Positions 14,260 through 22,227 of a stretch of 34,138 bases of DNA are shown piece by piece; position 1 is the stretch's first letter, and the number at the start of each line of letters is the position of its first letter. The position numbers and the translations under genes are program-made. Source of the stretch: Bacteroidales bacterium. GTDB taxonomy: Bacteria; Bacteroidota; Bacteroidia; Bacteroidales; Bacteroidaceae. The notes beneath the pieces were generated by a model that saw only the letters and a list, made by a program, of their open reading frames with translations, was not told where the DNA came from and made no database searches. The DNA is taken from NCBI GenBank assembly GCA_012517855.1, contig JAAYUD010000097.1, forward strand, positions 1 to 34,138, in the 5' to 3' direction.

Positions 14260-15288
14260 ATGAAACTCTTAATTAGGTTAGCCATAACTGCCTCTTTGGC
14301 GATATTAATGGCAAGTTGCTCCGAGAGAAAAAGCGGAGAAATAACAAATGAGAAAATCTCAGTAAAATCAATGGCTGTAGAAAAAGTTCCAATCTCTCCA
14401 AGCGATTCGTATATCGGCAGCGTTGTAGAATCCCAATCATCAACATTAAGTTTTGAGGTTCCGGGCAATGCCAAAGAGGTATTAGTCACAGAAGGGCAGA
14501 AAGTAGTGAAAGGGCAATTATTGGCTATACTGAACAAAGGGAACATTGCAAACAACTATGGGATTGCAGCTTCTACATTAAAACAGGCACAAGATAGTTA
14601 TAACAGAACGACAATGCTCTATCAAAACAAAAGCATTCCAAAGATCCAATATATAGATGCAAAGACCCAATTGAACAAAGCAAGATACGCCGAACAAGCT
14701 GCCAAGAAAGATTTAAACGATTGTTATTTATACGCACCCTTTTCAGGAATTATTGGAGAACGGAATATTGAACCCGGAACGAATATAACGGCAGGATATC
14801 CTATATTCAAACTACTGAAGACAAACATACTGAAAGTGAAGGTCTCCATTCCCGAAAATAAAATAGAAAAGATACATGTCGGCAGTAAAGCACAAATTAC
14901 CATAAATGCGCTGAACAACTTAACAGTTCAAGGTTTTGTCAGTCAAAAAGGAATCATCGGAAATTCTTTATCACACACGTACGAAATAAAGATAACGCTA
15001 ATTAATCCATCTCCCAACATCATGCCAGGAATGCTATGCAATGTAGAAATGGTATCCAATGATACTCCTCACATCATTGTAATACCAGTCAATTGCATCC
15101 AATTATTTGAGAACAACAAACAATATGTATGGATCATCAATAAGCACCGAACATATCTCAGACAAGTTACCGTAGGTCATTTTATAGAAAATGGAGTGAT
15201 TATACATAGTGGGTTAAATGCTGGAGACCGTATTGTTACTGAAGGGTTTCAGAAAATAGGAGAAGGCTGCGAAGTTATAGATAAATAG
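14260..15288 (+). CDS. RND efflux periplasmic adaptor (membrane fusion protein), lipoprotein
   Basis: The 342-residue adaptor has a lipoprotein signal peptide with a lipobox ending at Cys20 (ILMASC). A lipoyl-like half (PGNAKEVLVTEGQKVVKGQL, about residues 68-87), a helical hairpin (about 95-150), the second lipoyl half (YLYAPFSGIIGERNIEPGT), a beta barrel and a membrane-proximal domain follow, as in the AcrA/HlyD family. It bridges the inner-membrane pump and the outer-membrane channel encoded by the next two genes, 10 bp and further downstream. The first gene of the operon; see the candidate operator at 14188-14218. The export substrate cannot be read from sequence. Confidence 0.93.
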   Translation: MKLLIRLAITASLAILMASCSERKSGEITNEKISVKSMAVEKVPISPSDSYIGSVVESQSSTLSFEVPGNAKEVLVTEGQKVVKGQLLAILNKGNIANNYGIAASTLKQAQDSYNRTTMLYQNKSIPKIQYIDAKTQLNKARYAEQAAKKDLNDCYLYAPFSGIIGERNIEPGTNITAGYPIFKLLKTNILKVKVSIPENKIEKIHVGSKAQITINALNNLTVQGFVSQKGIIGNSLSHTYEIKITLINPSPNIMPGMLCNVEMVSNDTPHIIVIPVNCIQLFENNKQYVWIINKHRTYLRQVTVGHFIENGVIIHSGLNAGDRIVTEGFQKIGEGCEVIDK

Positions 15289-15298
15289 AAACATATTC

Positions 15299-18200
15299 AT
15301 GATGAAAAAGTTAGATATTATCGCTACAGCGATGAGATATAAAAAAATAGTGATGCTGATAACCGGAATGTTAATCGTGTTTGGCATTTGTGGATTATAC
15401 TATATGCCCAAACAAGAATTCCCTACATATACTATTCGCCAAGGATTGATCGTTGGGATATATCCGGGTGCTACCGCTCTTCAAGTGGACCAACAACTGA
15501 GCAAACCTCTCGAGAACTTCCTTTTCAATTACAAAGAAATCAACAGAAAAAAAACATATGCTAAATCCAAAGACGGCATCGTATACATGTTCGTTACACT
15601 CAACAACAATGTTAATAATAAAAACGAAATATGGTCTAAGTTGAGACATGGACTCAATGAATTCAAAAACAGTCTTCCATTGGGCGTACTGTCAATCATT
15701 GTAGATGATGATTTCGGCGAAACATCCGCCACTATATTATCGTTAGAATCGAAGACAAAAACATACCGCCAGTTGCATACTTATCTTGAGAACTTAGAAG
15801 ATAAACTCCGCAAGGTAGACAAGATCGCCAATTTCCAAACCTATGGAATGCAAAAAGAACAAATATCAGTGAATCTCGACAAAGATAAGATGACTTCTTA
15901 TGGCATCAACATGAATATGTTAGGTCAAAATTTATTCATGCATGGATTGATTACTTCAAGCGGTACTCTAAAATCTGATAAGATAGAGATTCCCGTACAC
16001 ATCTCAAAGACCTACCAAACCGAAAGAAATATCGAAGAGCAAATCATAAAAATTGATCAACAAGGCAATATTATCCGATTGAAAGATATAGCCCAAGTCA
16101 CTCGCGAATATCCAGAGCCCGAAAGTTATATAACTAATAATGGAACAAAGTGTTTATTGCTGTCCATCGAGATGAGAGAAAATAACGATATTACAAGTTA
16201 TGGCGAAGAGGTGAACAGAATTTTAAATAAATTTGAACTGACGTTACCTAAAGACGTAAAGATATCACGTATTACGGATCAAGCAAAAGTCGTAAACGAT
16301 TCGGTTAACCGATTTTTATGGGAAATGCTCATAGCCATTGCATCTGTCATATTGGTTACAATGATACTCATGCCATTCAGAGTAGCAAGTGTCGCTGCAG
16401 CATCCATTCCCATCACTATTTTCATCTCTTTGGGAATTATGTATGCAATAGGCATAGAACTAAATACCGTAACGCTTGCCGGACTTATTGTAGTATTGGG
16501 ACTTATTGTAGACGACTGCATCGTTATAGTAGACGGATATATAGAAGAAATTGACCGAGGGATGTCAAGATGGCATGCTGCCATAAAAAGTGCTAAAGTC
16601 TATTTCAAATCGCTAGTCACGGCAACACTCACCATCAGCGTTACATTTTTCCCGCTATTAATAACCTTTACGGGAGAACTAAAAGATTTTATCAAATCAT
16701 TCCCATGGACCATCGCTATCACTTTATTTGTTTCTCTTGCAGTGGCCATGTTCATCATTCCATTTTTGCAATATGCTTTCATCAAGAAAGGGTTGGTAAA
16801 AACAGAAAGTAATAAGGAGAAAAAATCATTTCTCGAGAAGCTCCAACTATTTTACAATACCATGTTGCCCAAGTTGTTTAAGCACCCCTATTGGGCCATA
16901 TCATCAGGAGTTGCATCGATTGTATTGGCAGCTATTCTATTTATGGATGTTCCACAACGCCTTATGCCCATTGCGGAGCGAAATCAGTTTGTCGTTGAAT
17001 TCTATCTTCCGGAAGGCAGCCCGCTGAAAGAGACTGCCAAGATATGCAACAGCATGGAGAAGATTCTCAGAAAAGACAAAAGAGTAGTGTCCATCACCTC
17101 GTTTATAGGTACGAGTTCTCCACGCTTTCATTCGTCTTACGCACCCCATATACCCTCAAAGAATTTCGGACAGTTCATTGTAAACACAACATCCAACAAT
17201 GATACCGAAGATATACTAAATGAGTATTCGGACAAATATGCCAAACACTTTGCCAATGCATATGTACGTTTCAAACAAATAGACAACGAAGATGCCGCAG
17301 TACCTATCGAAGCTAGAATAACGAATGAAGATCTACAAAAGTCCAAGGTGTTTGCAGATTCACTGGTTGCAAGGCTCAAAATGATGGACGAAACAAGTTG
17401 GGTACGTACAGATCTTGAAGGTACAGTGCCCTATGCAAAGATTGTGATGGATCCTATCAAAGCCAATCAACTAGGCATCAACGACACATCTTTGGCAATG
17501 GATCTTGGTACTTCTCTAGATGGATTCAACATCACCACCCTGTGGGAAAACGATTATGATATAAATGTGAAATTGAAACCGCAATGGAACAATAGAAAGA
17601 CAACGATAGAGGCACTAAAGGACGAATATATTTCTACAGAGACAGGGATGTCTGTACCCCTGAAACAAATAGCACAAATATATCCGGCATGGCAATACGG
17701 GCAAGTAGTGAGACGCAACGGAGACAGAACAATAAGTGTTATGGCTGATTTGAAAAGAAACATCAATGAAAACGATGCTTTTCAAAAGACAGAGAAAATA
17801 ATTAAATCGCTCTTAAGCCAAAAACAATTTCAGTCAGTATCCGTATCGTATGGAGGTATTGCAGAATCAGATGCCAAAACAATGCCCGAAATATACTCCG
17901 GACTACTTATTGCACTATTAATAATCTTTCTTGTATTGATATTCCATTACAAAAAGATCAGTCTTACAATACTGACCATTCTTGCCATACCTCTTTGTTT
18001 CTTCGGCGCAATACTGGGGTTATGGATTACAAACGCCCAATTTAGCATCACAGCCATATTAGGAATCGTATGTCTATTTGGTATTGTTGTGAGGAACTCC
18101 GTTATTCTCCTCGACTATGCTGAAAAGTTGAGAATAAAAGAGAAAATAACAGTCAGATCTGCAGCCATCGAAGCGGGAAAACGTAGAATGCGTCCCATAT

Positions 18201-18379
18201 TCCTGACCTCAGCAGCAGCATCAATGGGAGTAATACCTATGATCATTAGCAAAAGTCCTCTTTGGAGCCCTATGGGAACGGTCATTTGCTTTGGAGCTAT
18301 TTTCTCGACCATATTTATTACGACCGTACTACCTGTCGCTTATTGGCTCACATACAGAAAGATTAAAAACAACAAATAA
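15299..18379 (+). CDS. RND efflux pump, inner-membrane transporter subunit
   Basis: The 1026-residue proton-driven pump has the RND layout: TM1 near residues 15-35, a large periplasmic porter loop, TM2-6 (about 340-490), TM7 near 540, a second periplasmic loop and TM8-12 (about 875-1020). In TM4 the segment GLIVVLGLIVDDCIVIVDGY carries the paired Asp of the proton relay. The N-terminal motif YYMPKQEFPTY is that of the AcrB-type superfamily. Substrate class (drugs, dyes, bile acids, metals) is unknown; absence of a metal-binding N-terminus argues against a CusA-type exporter. Two ATG codons are adjacent (15299, 15302); either may be used. Flanked by its adaptor (10-bp gap) and outer-membrane factor (11-bp gap). 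Confidence 0.95.
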   Translation: MMKKLDIIATAMRYKKIVMLITGMLIVFGICGLYYMPKQEFPTYTIRQGLIVGIYPGATALQVDQQLSKPLENFLFNYKEINRKKTYAKSKDGIVYMFVTLNNNVNNKNEIWSKLRHGLNEFKNSLPLGVLSIIVDDDFGETSATILSLESKTKTYRQLHTYLENLEDKLRKVDKIANFQTYGMQKEQISVNLDKDKMTSYGINMNMLGQNLFMHGLITSSGTLKSDKIEIPVHISKTYQTERNIEEQIIKIDQQGNIIRLKDIAQVTREYPEPESYITNNGTKCLLLSIEMRENNDITSYGEEVNRILNKFELTLPKDVKISRITDQAKVVNDSVNRFLWEMLIAIASVILVTMILMPFRVASVAAASIPITIFISLGIMYAIGIELNTVTLAGLIVVLGLIVDDCIVIVDGYIEEIDRGMSRWHAAIKSAKVYFKSLVTATLTISVTFFPLLITFTGELKDFIKSFPWTIAITLFVSLAVAMFIIPFLQYAFIKKGLVKTESNKEKKSFLEKLQLFYNTMLPKLFKHPYWAISSGVASIVLAAILFMDVPQRLMPIAERNQFVVEFYLPEGSPLKETAKICNSMEKILRKDKRVVSITSFIGTSSPRFHSSYAPHIPSKNFGQFIVNTTSNNDTEDILNEYSDKYAKHFANAYVRFKQIDNEDAAVPIEARITNEDLQKSKVFADSLVARLKMMDETSWVRTDLEGTVPYAKIVMDPIKANQLGINDTSLAMDLGTSLDGFNITTLWENDYDINVKLKPQWNNRKTTIEALKDEYISTETGMSVPLKQIAQIYPAWQYGQVVRRNGDRTISVMADLKRNINENDAFQKTEKIIKSLLSQKQFQSVSVSYGGIAESDAKTMPEIYSGLLIALLIIFLVLIFHYKKISLTILTILAIPLCFFGAILGLWITNAQFSITAILGIVCLFGIVVRNSVILLDYAEKLRIKEKITVRSAAIEAGKRRMRPIFLTSAAASMGVIPMIISKSPLWSPMGTVICFGAIFSTIFITTVLPVAYWLTYRKIKNNK

Positions 18380-18390
18380 AAAGATCATAT

Positions 18391-19686
18391 ATGAAACTAA
18401 GGATAATAATTGCCCTATTAGCTATAACAATCTCCAACAATCTATTTTCACAGAAAAAGTACACATTGGATGATTGCAAAAAAATAGCGGAGGCTCACAA
18501 CATCAACCTCAAGAATAGCGATCTCGATGTATTATCGGCTGCACAAACCAGTAAAGAAGCATATACCAAATACTTCCCGGAAATCAAAGCTTCTGCTTTC
18601 GGATTCAACAACAGCCGCTCTGTTGTCTCAATGGATATTGGAGGCATTCAAGTAAATACCTTGAAATCGGGAGTGACTGGAGGTATTACTGCAATACAAC
18701 CGATATACACAGGAGGTAATATATCGAATAGCAACAAACTTGCAAAACTAGGAGAAGAAGTAAGTAAATACCAAAGAGAGATCACTAATAATGATGTACT
18801 ATTGGAGACCGAAAAAAGTTTCTGGCTATTGACGTCACTCATGGACAAACTCAAAACAATTCAGACAGTCGAAAATCATCTCAATGCCTTACTGAAGAAA
18901 GTAGAATCGGCGGTAGCAGCCGGAACAACAATCACCAATGATATACTCAAAGTGAAACTGAAAATAAATGAAACGACTGCATTAAAATCTAAAACAACAA
19001 ATGCAATCACCCTCTGCAAGATGAACTTATGCCAGCAGATAGGACTATCATTAGATTCGGTACAGACTTTTGAAATAGTAGCGCCCGATTTTGCAAGCAT
19101 CGAATCGCCGGCAGCATACTACGTGTTGCATGAATCTGTGATGTACGACAAACCGGAGTACAAGCTACTGGACAAGGGAGTAACAGCCAGCAAATTAGAA
19201 ACAAAAATAAAACAAAGCCAATATTTACCGACCGTATCTATCGGCGCCAACTACGGATACGACAACTTCAGCGATCACAATCACATGAATGGAATCATAT
19301 TTGCCACAGTCAGCGTCCCTCTTTCCGATTTATGGGGAGGATCGTACGCCATAAAGAGACAAAAGATTAAAGAACAAATAGCCTATAACAAATATGAACA
19401 AGGAAAACAATTATTACTACTAGAAATGAAACAGGCACAAAATGACTTTGACGAGTCGTACCGACAAGTTAATATTGCCAAATCGGCTATCGCGCAATCG
19501 ATAGAAAATCTTCGACTTTATAATAACTATTTAACGGCAGGAACCACTGAAATTTCGCAGGTTCTGGATGCCGAGAGCATGCTGAGTCAAAGTCAAAACA
19601 ACTACACAGACGCCTGTATCAACTATTACATCTATAAGGCAAAATATCTTCAGGTTACAAACAGCCACCGTACATCCAATCGATGA
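18391..19686 (+). CDS. TolC-family outer-membrane efflux protein
   Basis: The 431-residue protein has a signal peptide (cleavage near NNLFS/QKKYT) and the two internally repeated long-helix/beta-strand halves of the OEP family. The first begins YTLDDCKKIAEAHNINLKNS and the second SKLETKIKQSQYLPTVSIGA. The C-terminal SQVLDAESMLSQSQNNYTDA is the usual coiled-coil end of TolC proteins. No lipobox cysteine is seen. It forms the exit duct of the tripartite pump made by the two preceding genes. A strong hairpin about 105 bp downstream probably ends the operon. Confidence 0.94.
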   Translation: MKLRIIIALLAITISNNLFSQKKYTLDDCKKIAEAHNINLKNSDLDVLSAAQTSKEAYTKYFPEIKASAFGFNNSRSVVSMDIGGIQVNTLKSGVTGGITAIQPIYTGGNISNSNKLAKLGEEVSKYQREITNNDVLLETEKSFWLLTSLMDKLKTIQTVENHLNALLKKVESAVAAGTTITNDILKVKLKINETTALKSKTTNAITLCKMNLCQQIGLSLDSVQTFEIVAPDFASIESPAAYYVLHESVMYDKPEYKLLDKGVTASKLETKIKQSQYLPTVSIGANYGYDNFSDHNHMNGIIFATVSVPLSDLWGGSYAIKRQKIKEQIAYNKYEQGKQLLLLEMKQAQNDFDESYRQVNIAKSAIAQSIENLRLYNNYLTAGTTEISQVLDAESMLSQSQNNYTDACINYYIYKAKYLQVTNSHRTSNR

Positions 19687-19790
19687 AACATCGTTGGTTC
19701 TTTGTGCCTCAAATGGCCTTAAATGCCCAACAGTAGTTCCATCTTTGTATACTCGGAAATACTTAAGGACATAAGGATGAAAACTAACAT

Positions 19791-19843
19791 ACGAAATTTG
19801 CGACTCACGCCCGTGAGTCGCAAGTTTCGTCCTTATGTTTTTT
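19791..19843 (+). terminator. Long hairpin with T-tract after the efflux operon
   Basis: Arms 19791-19809 and 19812-19830 form a 19-bp stem with one T-G wobble; the core is GCGACTCACG-CC-CGTGAGTCGC. Six T residues follow at 19838-19843, and CATAAGGA (19770-19777) can pair with TCCTTATG (19830-19837) outside the stem. It is probably the terminator of the efflux operon, and is also a member of the palindromic pair noted for 19842-19867. Confidence 0.65.
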
Positions 19844-19867
19844 CCGACTCACGGGCGTGAGTCGGAA
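19842..19867. repeat. Second perfect palindrome, sister of the 19791 hairpin
   Basis: TTCCGACTCACG (19842-19853) pairs with CGTGAGTCGGAA (19856-19867), a perfect 12-bp stem around GG. It shares the CGACTCACG arm with the first hairpin but swaps the central CC to GG. No gene or clear signal is seen in the following stretch 19868-20085. Confidence 0.75.
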
Positions 19868-20085
19868 GCGACGTCTATATGTGACTACCACAACACACCG
19901 AAGCTATAGGGATAAGTGAAGGAAGTGAACAATACAAGATAAGATCGATGCTTGTACAGCATCCCAGAAATGGCGGTATTGTATGAAATCGAATGAGATA
20001 AAACTTTCATATTCCACATACACGAGGAAGAGAAGTACACCCGAGTTCGTTTCAATGAAAATTGTTTCGTTTCTAACGATTTTGT

Positions 20086-20115
20086 TTTGTAATTCCAATA
20101 ATATTGGTAAATTTG
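20086..20115 (+). promoter_or_regulatory. Promoter of the cobalamin riboswitch transcript
   Basis: TTTG (20086-20089) and TAAATTTG (20108-20115) are 18 bp apart. Transcription is predicted near 20120, exactly at the first strand of the aptamer P1 helix, which supports both calls. Confidence 0.7.
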
Positions 20116-20119
20116 TGCC

Positions 20120-20322
20120 GTCAAAGGTTTTCCGCATCATTTGAATAAGTGAGTCGGAATTAAAAGGGAATGCCGTGCAAATCGGCAACAGTTCCCGCTG
20201 CTGTAAGTTCCACAGTCCTGTAACGGACAAAAGGGTCTTGATAAAAGAACAAAGCCACTAGCTCTTTCGAGTAGTTGGGAAGGCTTTCAAGACCGGAATA
20301 AGCCAGAAGACCTGCCTTTGCT
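20120..20322 (+). promoter_or_regulatory. Cobalamin (vitamin B12) riboswitch aptamer
   Basis: The conserved blocks of the cobalamin aptamer occur in order: AAAAGGGAA (20160-20168), CCGTGCAAATCGG (20171-20183), CCCGCTGCTGTAA (20194-20206), GCCACT (20254-20259) with GGGAAGGC (20278-20285), and the B12 box GCCAGAAGACCTGCC (20302-20316). CAAAGG (20122-20127) and CCTTTG (20315-20320) form the closing P1 helix. B12 binding should repress the downstream gene. Confidence 0.93.
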
Positions 20323-20333
20323 GAATATCTGTT

Positions 20334-20461
20334 CTACAGTCCACGGACGAATGGGCATGGATCGGGCAATGTTGTTTCTTTCTTATCGTGTCAAGATAGG
20401 ATGTATACATCGTGTACTGTAGATTGATTATGTATGTATTTGTTAGTAGAACTTAATCAAT
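20334..20461 (+). promoter_or_regulatory. Candidate expression platform of the cobalamin riboswitch
   Basis: Two helices follow one another between aptamer and start codon. CTACAGTCCACG (20334-20345) pairs with CGTGTACTGTAG (20411-20422), 11 of 12 positions. ATTGATTA (20423-20430) pairs with TAATCAAT (20454-20461), ending 10 nt before the ATG. No T-tract follows, so control of translation start is more likely than termination. The pairing is seen; the mechanism is inferred. Confidence 0.45.
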
Positions 20462-20471
20462 ATACAAAACG

Positions 20472-21068
20472 ATGGAAAAAAATAAGAAATTAGAATTTGT
20501 CGGCATTGTTGTCATGATCCTAGCAGCTGCATTAAGCAGACTCATCCCCCATCCATACAACTTTTCGCCTATATGTGCAATGGCTCTTTTCGGGTCTGCC
20601 TATCTTAACAACCGTTATTACTGCTATATCATCCCCATCGCTTCGATGTGGATAAGCGATTTGTTGCTCAACAATATAATATACGCAGCCTATTTCGACC
20701 ATTTTATTTGGTTCTACGACGGAGCTATAGTTACATACGCTGCTTTTCTGCTGATCAGCTTTCTAGGACGAAGTATTCTGCACAACAAGATAACGCTACT
20801 CAGGCTCTTTTGCTCGTCGGTAGCATCATCTGTCATGTTCTTCCTCATTTCGAACTTCGGGGTATGGCTATTCTCGAGCATGCTCCCCTACCCTCATACA
20901 TTCAGTGGATTAGTATCGTGTTACATAGCGGGAATTCCTTTTTTCCACAACACCCTATTGGGCGATTTTTTCTATACCTTCCTGATGTTTGGGATATATG
21001 AACTGCTTATTAAGACTGCCTTAAATAATTTAAGGCTTTATAAAATGCCCGATCACCAACACAAATAA
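20472..21068 (+). CDS. Cobalamin-riboswitch-controlled membrane protein (DUF6580-like, putative transport component)
   Basis: The 198-residue protein has about five or six transmembrane helices. The N-terminal segment AAALSRLIPHPYNFSPICAM, followed by ALFGSAYL, is the hallmark I associate with the DUF6580 family of putative transport proteins; the fold resembles the small S components of ECF transporters (weak inference). A helix with SCYIAGIPFFHNTLLGDFFY precedes the last helix. It is the only gene under a cobalamin riboswitch here, so it probably helps take up B12, a B12 precursor or cobalt. No ATPase, btuB or btuFCD gene is adjacent, so partners, if any, are elsewhere. Confidence 0.8.
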   Translation: MEKNKKLEFVGIVVMILAAALSRLIPHPYNFSPICAMALFGSAYLNNRYYCYIIPIASMWISDLLLNNIIYAAYFDHFIWFYDGAIVTYAAFLLISFLGRSILHNKITLLRLFCSSVASSVMFFLISNFGVWLFSSMLPYPHTFSGLVSCYIAGIPFFHNTLLGDFFYTFLMFGIYELLIKTALNNLRLYKMPDHQHK

Positions 21069-21113
21069 AATAAGAATAGAACAAAAGCTCTCTCTTAGAG
21101 TATAGACTTCAAC

Positions 21114-21222
21114 TTATGGTTGTTTGTATATTGTATTCTCAATATACACTATTTTGAATATGTGTTTCTGCCCTGTACGTGACGTATAGGGCAGAAGTTA
21201 TATAATGAGCACACAACCATAA
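21114..21222. repeat. 10-bp inverted repeat enclosing two hairpins, convergent spacer
   Basis: TTATGGTTGT (21114-21123) and ACAACCATAA (21213-21222) are a perfect inverted repeat. Inside are a 9-bp hairpin (TGTATATTG, 21125-21133; CAATATACA, 21140-21148) and a 14-bp hairpin with one wobble pair (21166-21179 and 21183-21196, core TTCTGCCCT with AGGGCAGAA). Together they can fold into a three-way junction. It lies between the convergent ends of the B12-controlled gene and argF'. There is no T-tract on either strand, so it is not a standard intrinsic terminator, though it may still act as one. Confidence 0.6.
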
Positions 21223-21237
21223 TTGTGATATGCTTAC

Positions 21238-22194
21238 TTACTCAATACTATCTAATAACTTTTTCAGTACAACAGTAGCTGATATTTCGCGATTGGCTGC
21301 CTCGGGAATAACCAAAGATTGAGGACCTTCAATAACATCATCCGTCACAATCATATTACGCCGTACGGGCAAACAATGCATGAAATGAGCATTATTTGTC
21401 ACAGCCATCTGACGGTCGCCAATAGTCCACGAACGATCGGAACATATAATACGTCCGTAATTGTCACCGGCATACGCAGCCCAATTCTTGCCATATACAA
21501 AATCAGCACCCTCGAATGCTTTCATCTGATCGTATTCAACATGAGCATCGCCTACAAATTTCGGATCGAGTTCATAACCATGAGGATGGGTAATAACAAA
21601 ATCATAATCGGCAGCGTTCATCCACTCAGCAAAAGAGTTGGGTACAGCCTGCGGCAGCGCACGAGGATGCGGAGCCCATGACATGACCACTTTGGGACGT
21701 GGTTTAGTTTTGTATTCTTCAATGGTGATAAGATCGGCAAACGCCTGAAGAGGATGACAAGTAGCTGCTTCCATAGAGAACACGGGCTTACCGGAATATT
21801 GTATAAACTGGTTGAGAATAGTCTCGTTATAATCATAGTCACGATCTTCAAACTGCGCGAAAGAACGTACACCAATAATGTCGCAATAAGACCCCATTAC
21901 CGGAATGGCTTCAAGAATATGCTCCGATTTATCGCCATCCATAATAACGCCACGTTCTGTTTCGAGTTTCCAGGCACCTTGATTGATATCGAGCACAATA
22001 ACATTCATACCAAGATTCATTGCAGCTTTCTGAGTGCTGAGTCGAGTACGCAAGCTCGAATTGAAAAACACCATCAATAATGTTTTGTTACGTCCCAGTT
22101 CCACGTATTTAAACCGATCCTTCTTCATTTCAAAGGCCAACGCTAAAGCGACTTTCAAGTCACCAATGTCTTGTACTCCTGTAAATTTCTTCAT
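21238..22194 (-). CDS. argF': N-succinylornithine (or N-acetylornithine) carbamoyltransferase
   Basis: The 318-residue enzyme is the Bacteroidetes type of transcarbamylase that carbamoylates an acylated ornithine rather than free ornithine in arginine synthesis. Motifs: FFNSSLRTRLSTQ (residues 43-55, carbamoyl-phosphate binding, SxRTR type), ATCHPLQAFADL (carbamoyl phosphate and ornithine site) and FMHCLPVRRNMIV. The characterised B. fragilis enzyme prefers N-succinylornithine; a single residue near position 90 (Pro there, Glu in the acetylornithine enzyme) sets this. By count this protein has Ser90 (GDKSEHIL), not Glu, which favours the succinyl substrate. It is last in a proB-proA-argF' run, 33 bp after proA. 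Confidence 0.93.
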   Translation of the reverse strand: MKKFTGVQDIGDLKVALALAFEMKKDRFKYVELGRNKTLLMVFFNSSLRTRLSTQKAAMNLGMNVIVLDINQGAWKLETERGVIMDGDKSEHILEAIPVMGSYCDIIGVRSFAQFEDRDYDYNETILNQFIQYSGKPVFSMEAATCHPLQAFADLITIEEYKTKPRPKVVMSWAPHPRALPQAVPNSFAEWMNAADYDFVITHPHGYELDPKFVGDAHVEYDQMKAFEGADFVYGKNWAAYAGDNYGRIICSDRSWTIGDRQMAVTNNAHFMHCLPVRRNMIVTDDVIEGPQSLVIPEAANREISATVVLKKLLDSIE

Positions 22195-22227
22195 TGTTCG
22201 CTTGTTTTATAATTTTATCATTTGGGT

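Noticed and set aside
16318-16554. Open frame inside the RND pump gene on the same strand, other frame
   Set aside because: Shadow of a strongly supported coding frame; His/Arg-rich composition typical of out-of-frame translation.
13212-19686. The efflux operon as a recently acquired island
   Set aside because: No integrase, transposase, tRNA or direct-repeat borders are seen, and base use does not look clearly different by eye; cannot be supported without comparison.
19885-20230. Two minus-strand reading frames (79 and 108 codons) overlapping the cobalamin riboswitch promoter
   Set aside because: They overlap the promoter and aptamer, resemble no family, and have no start context; they are chance open frames.
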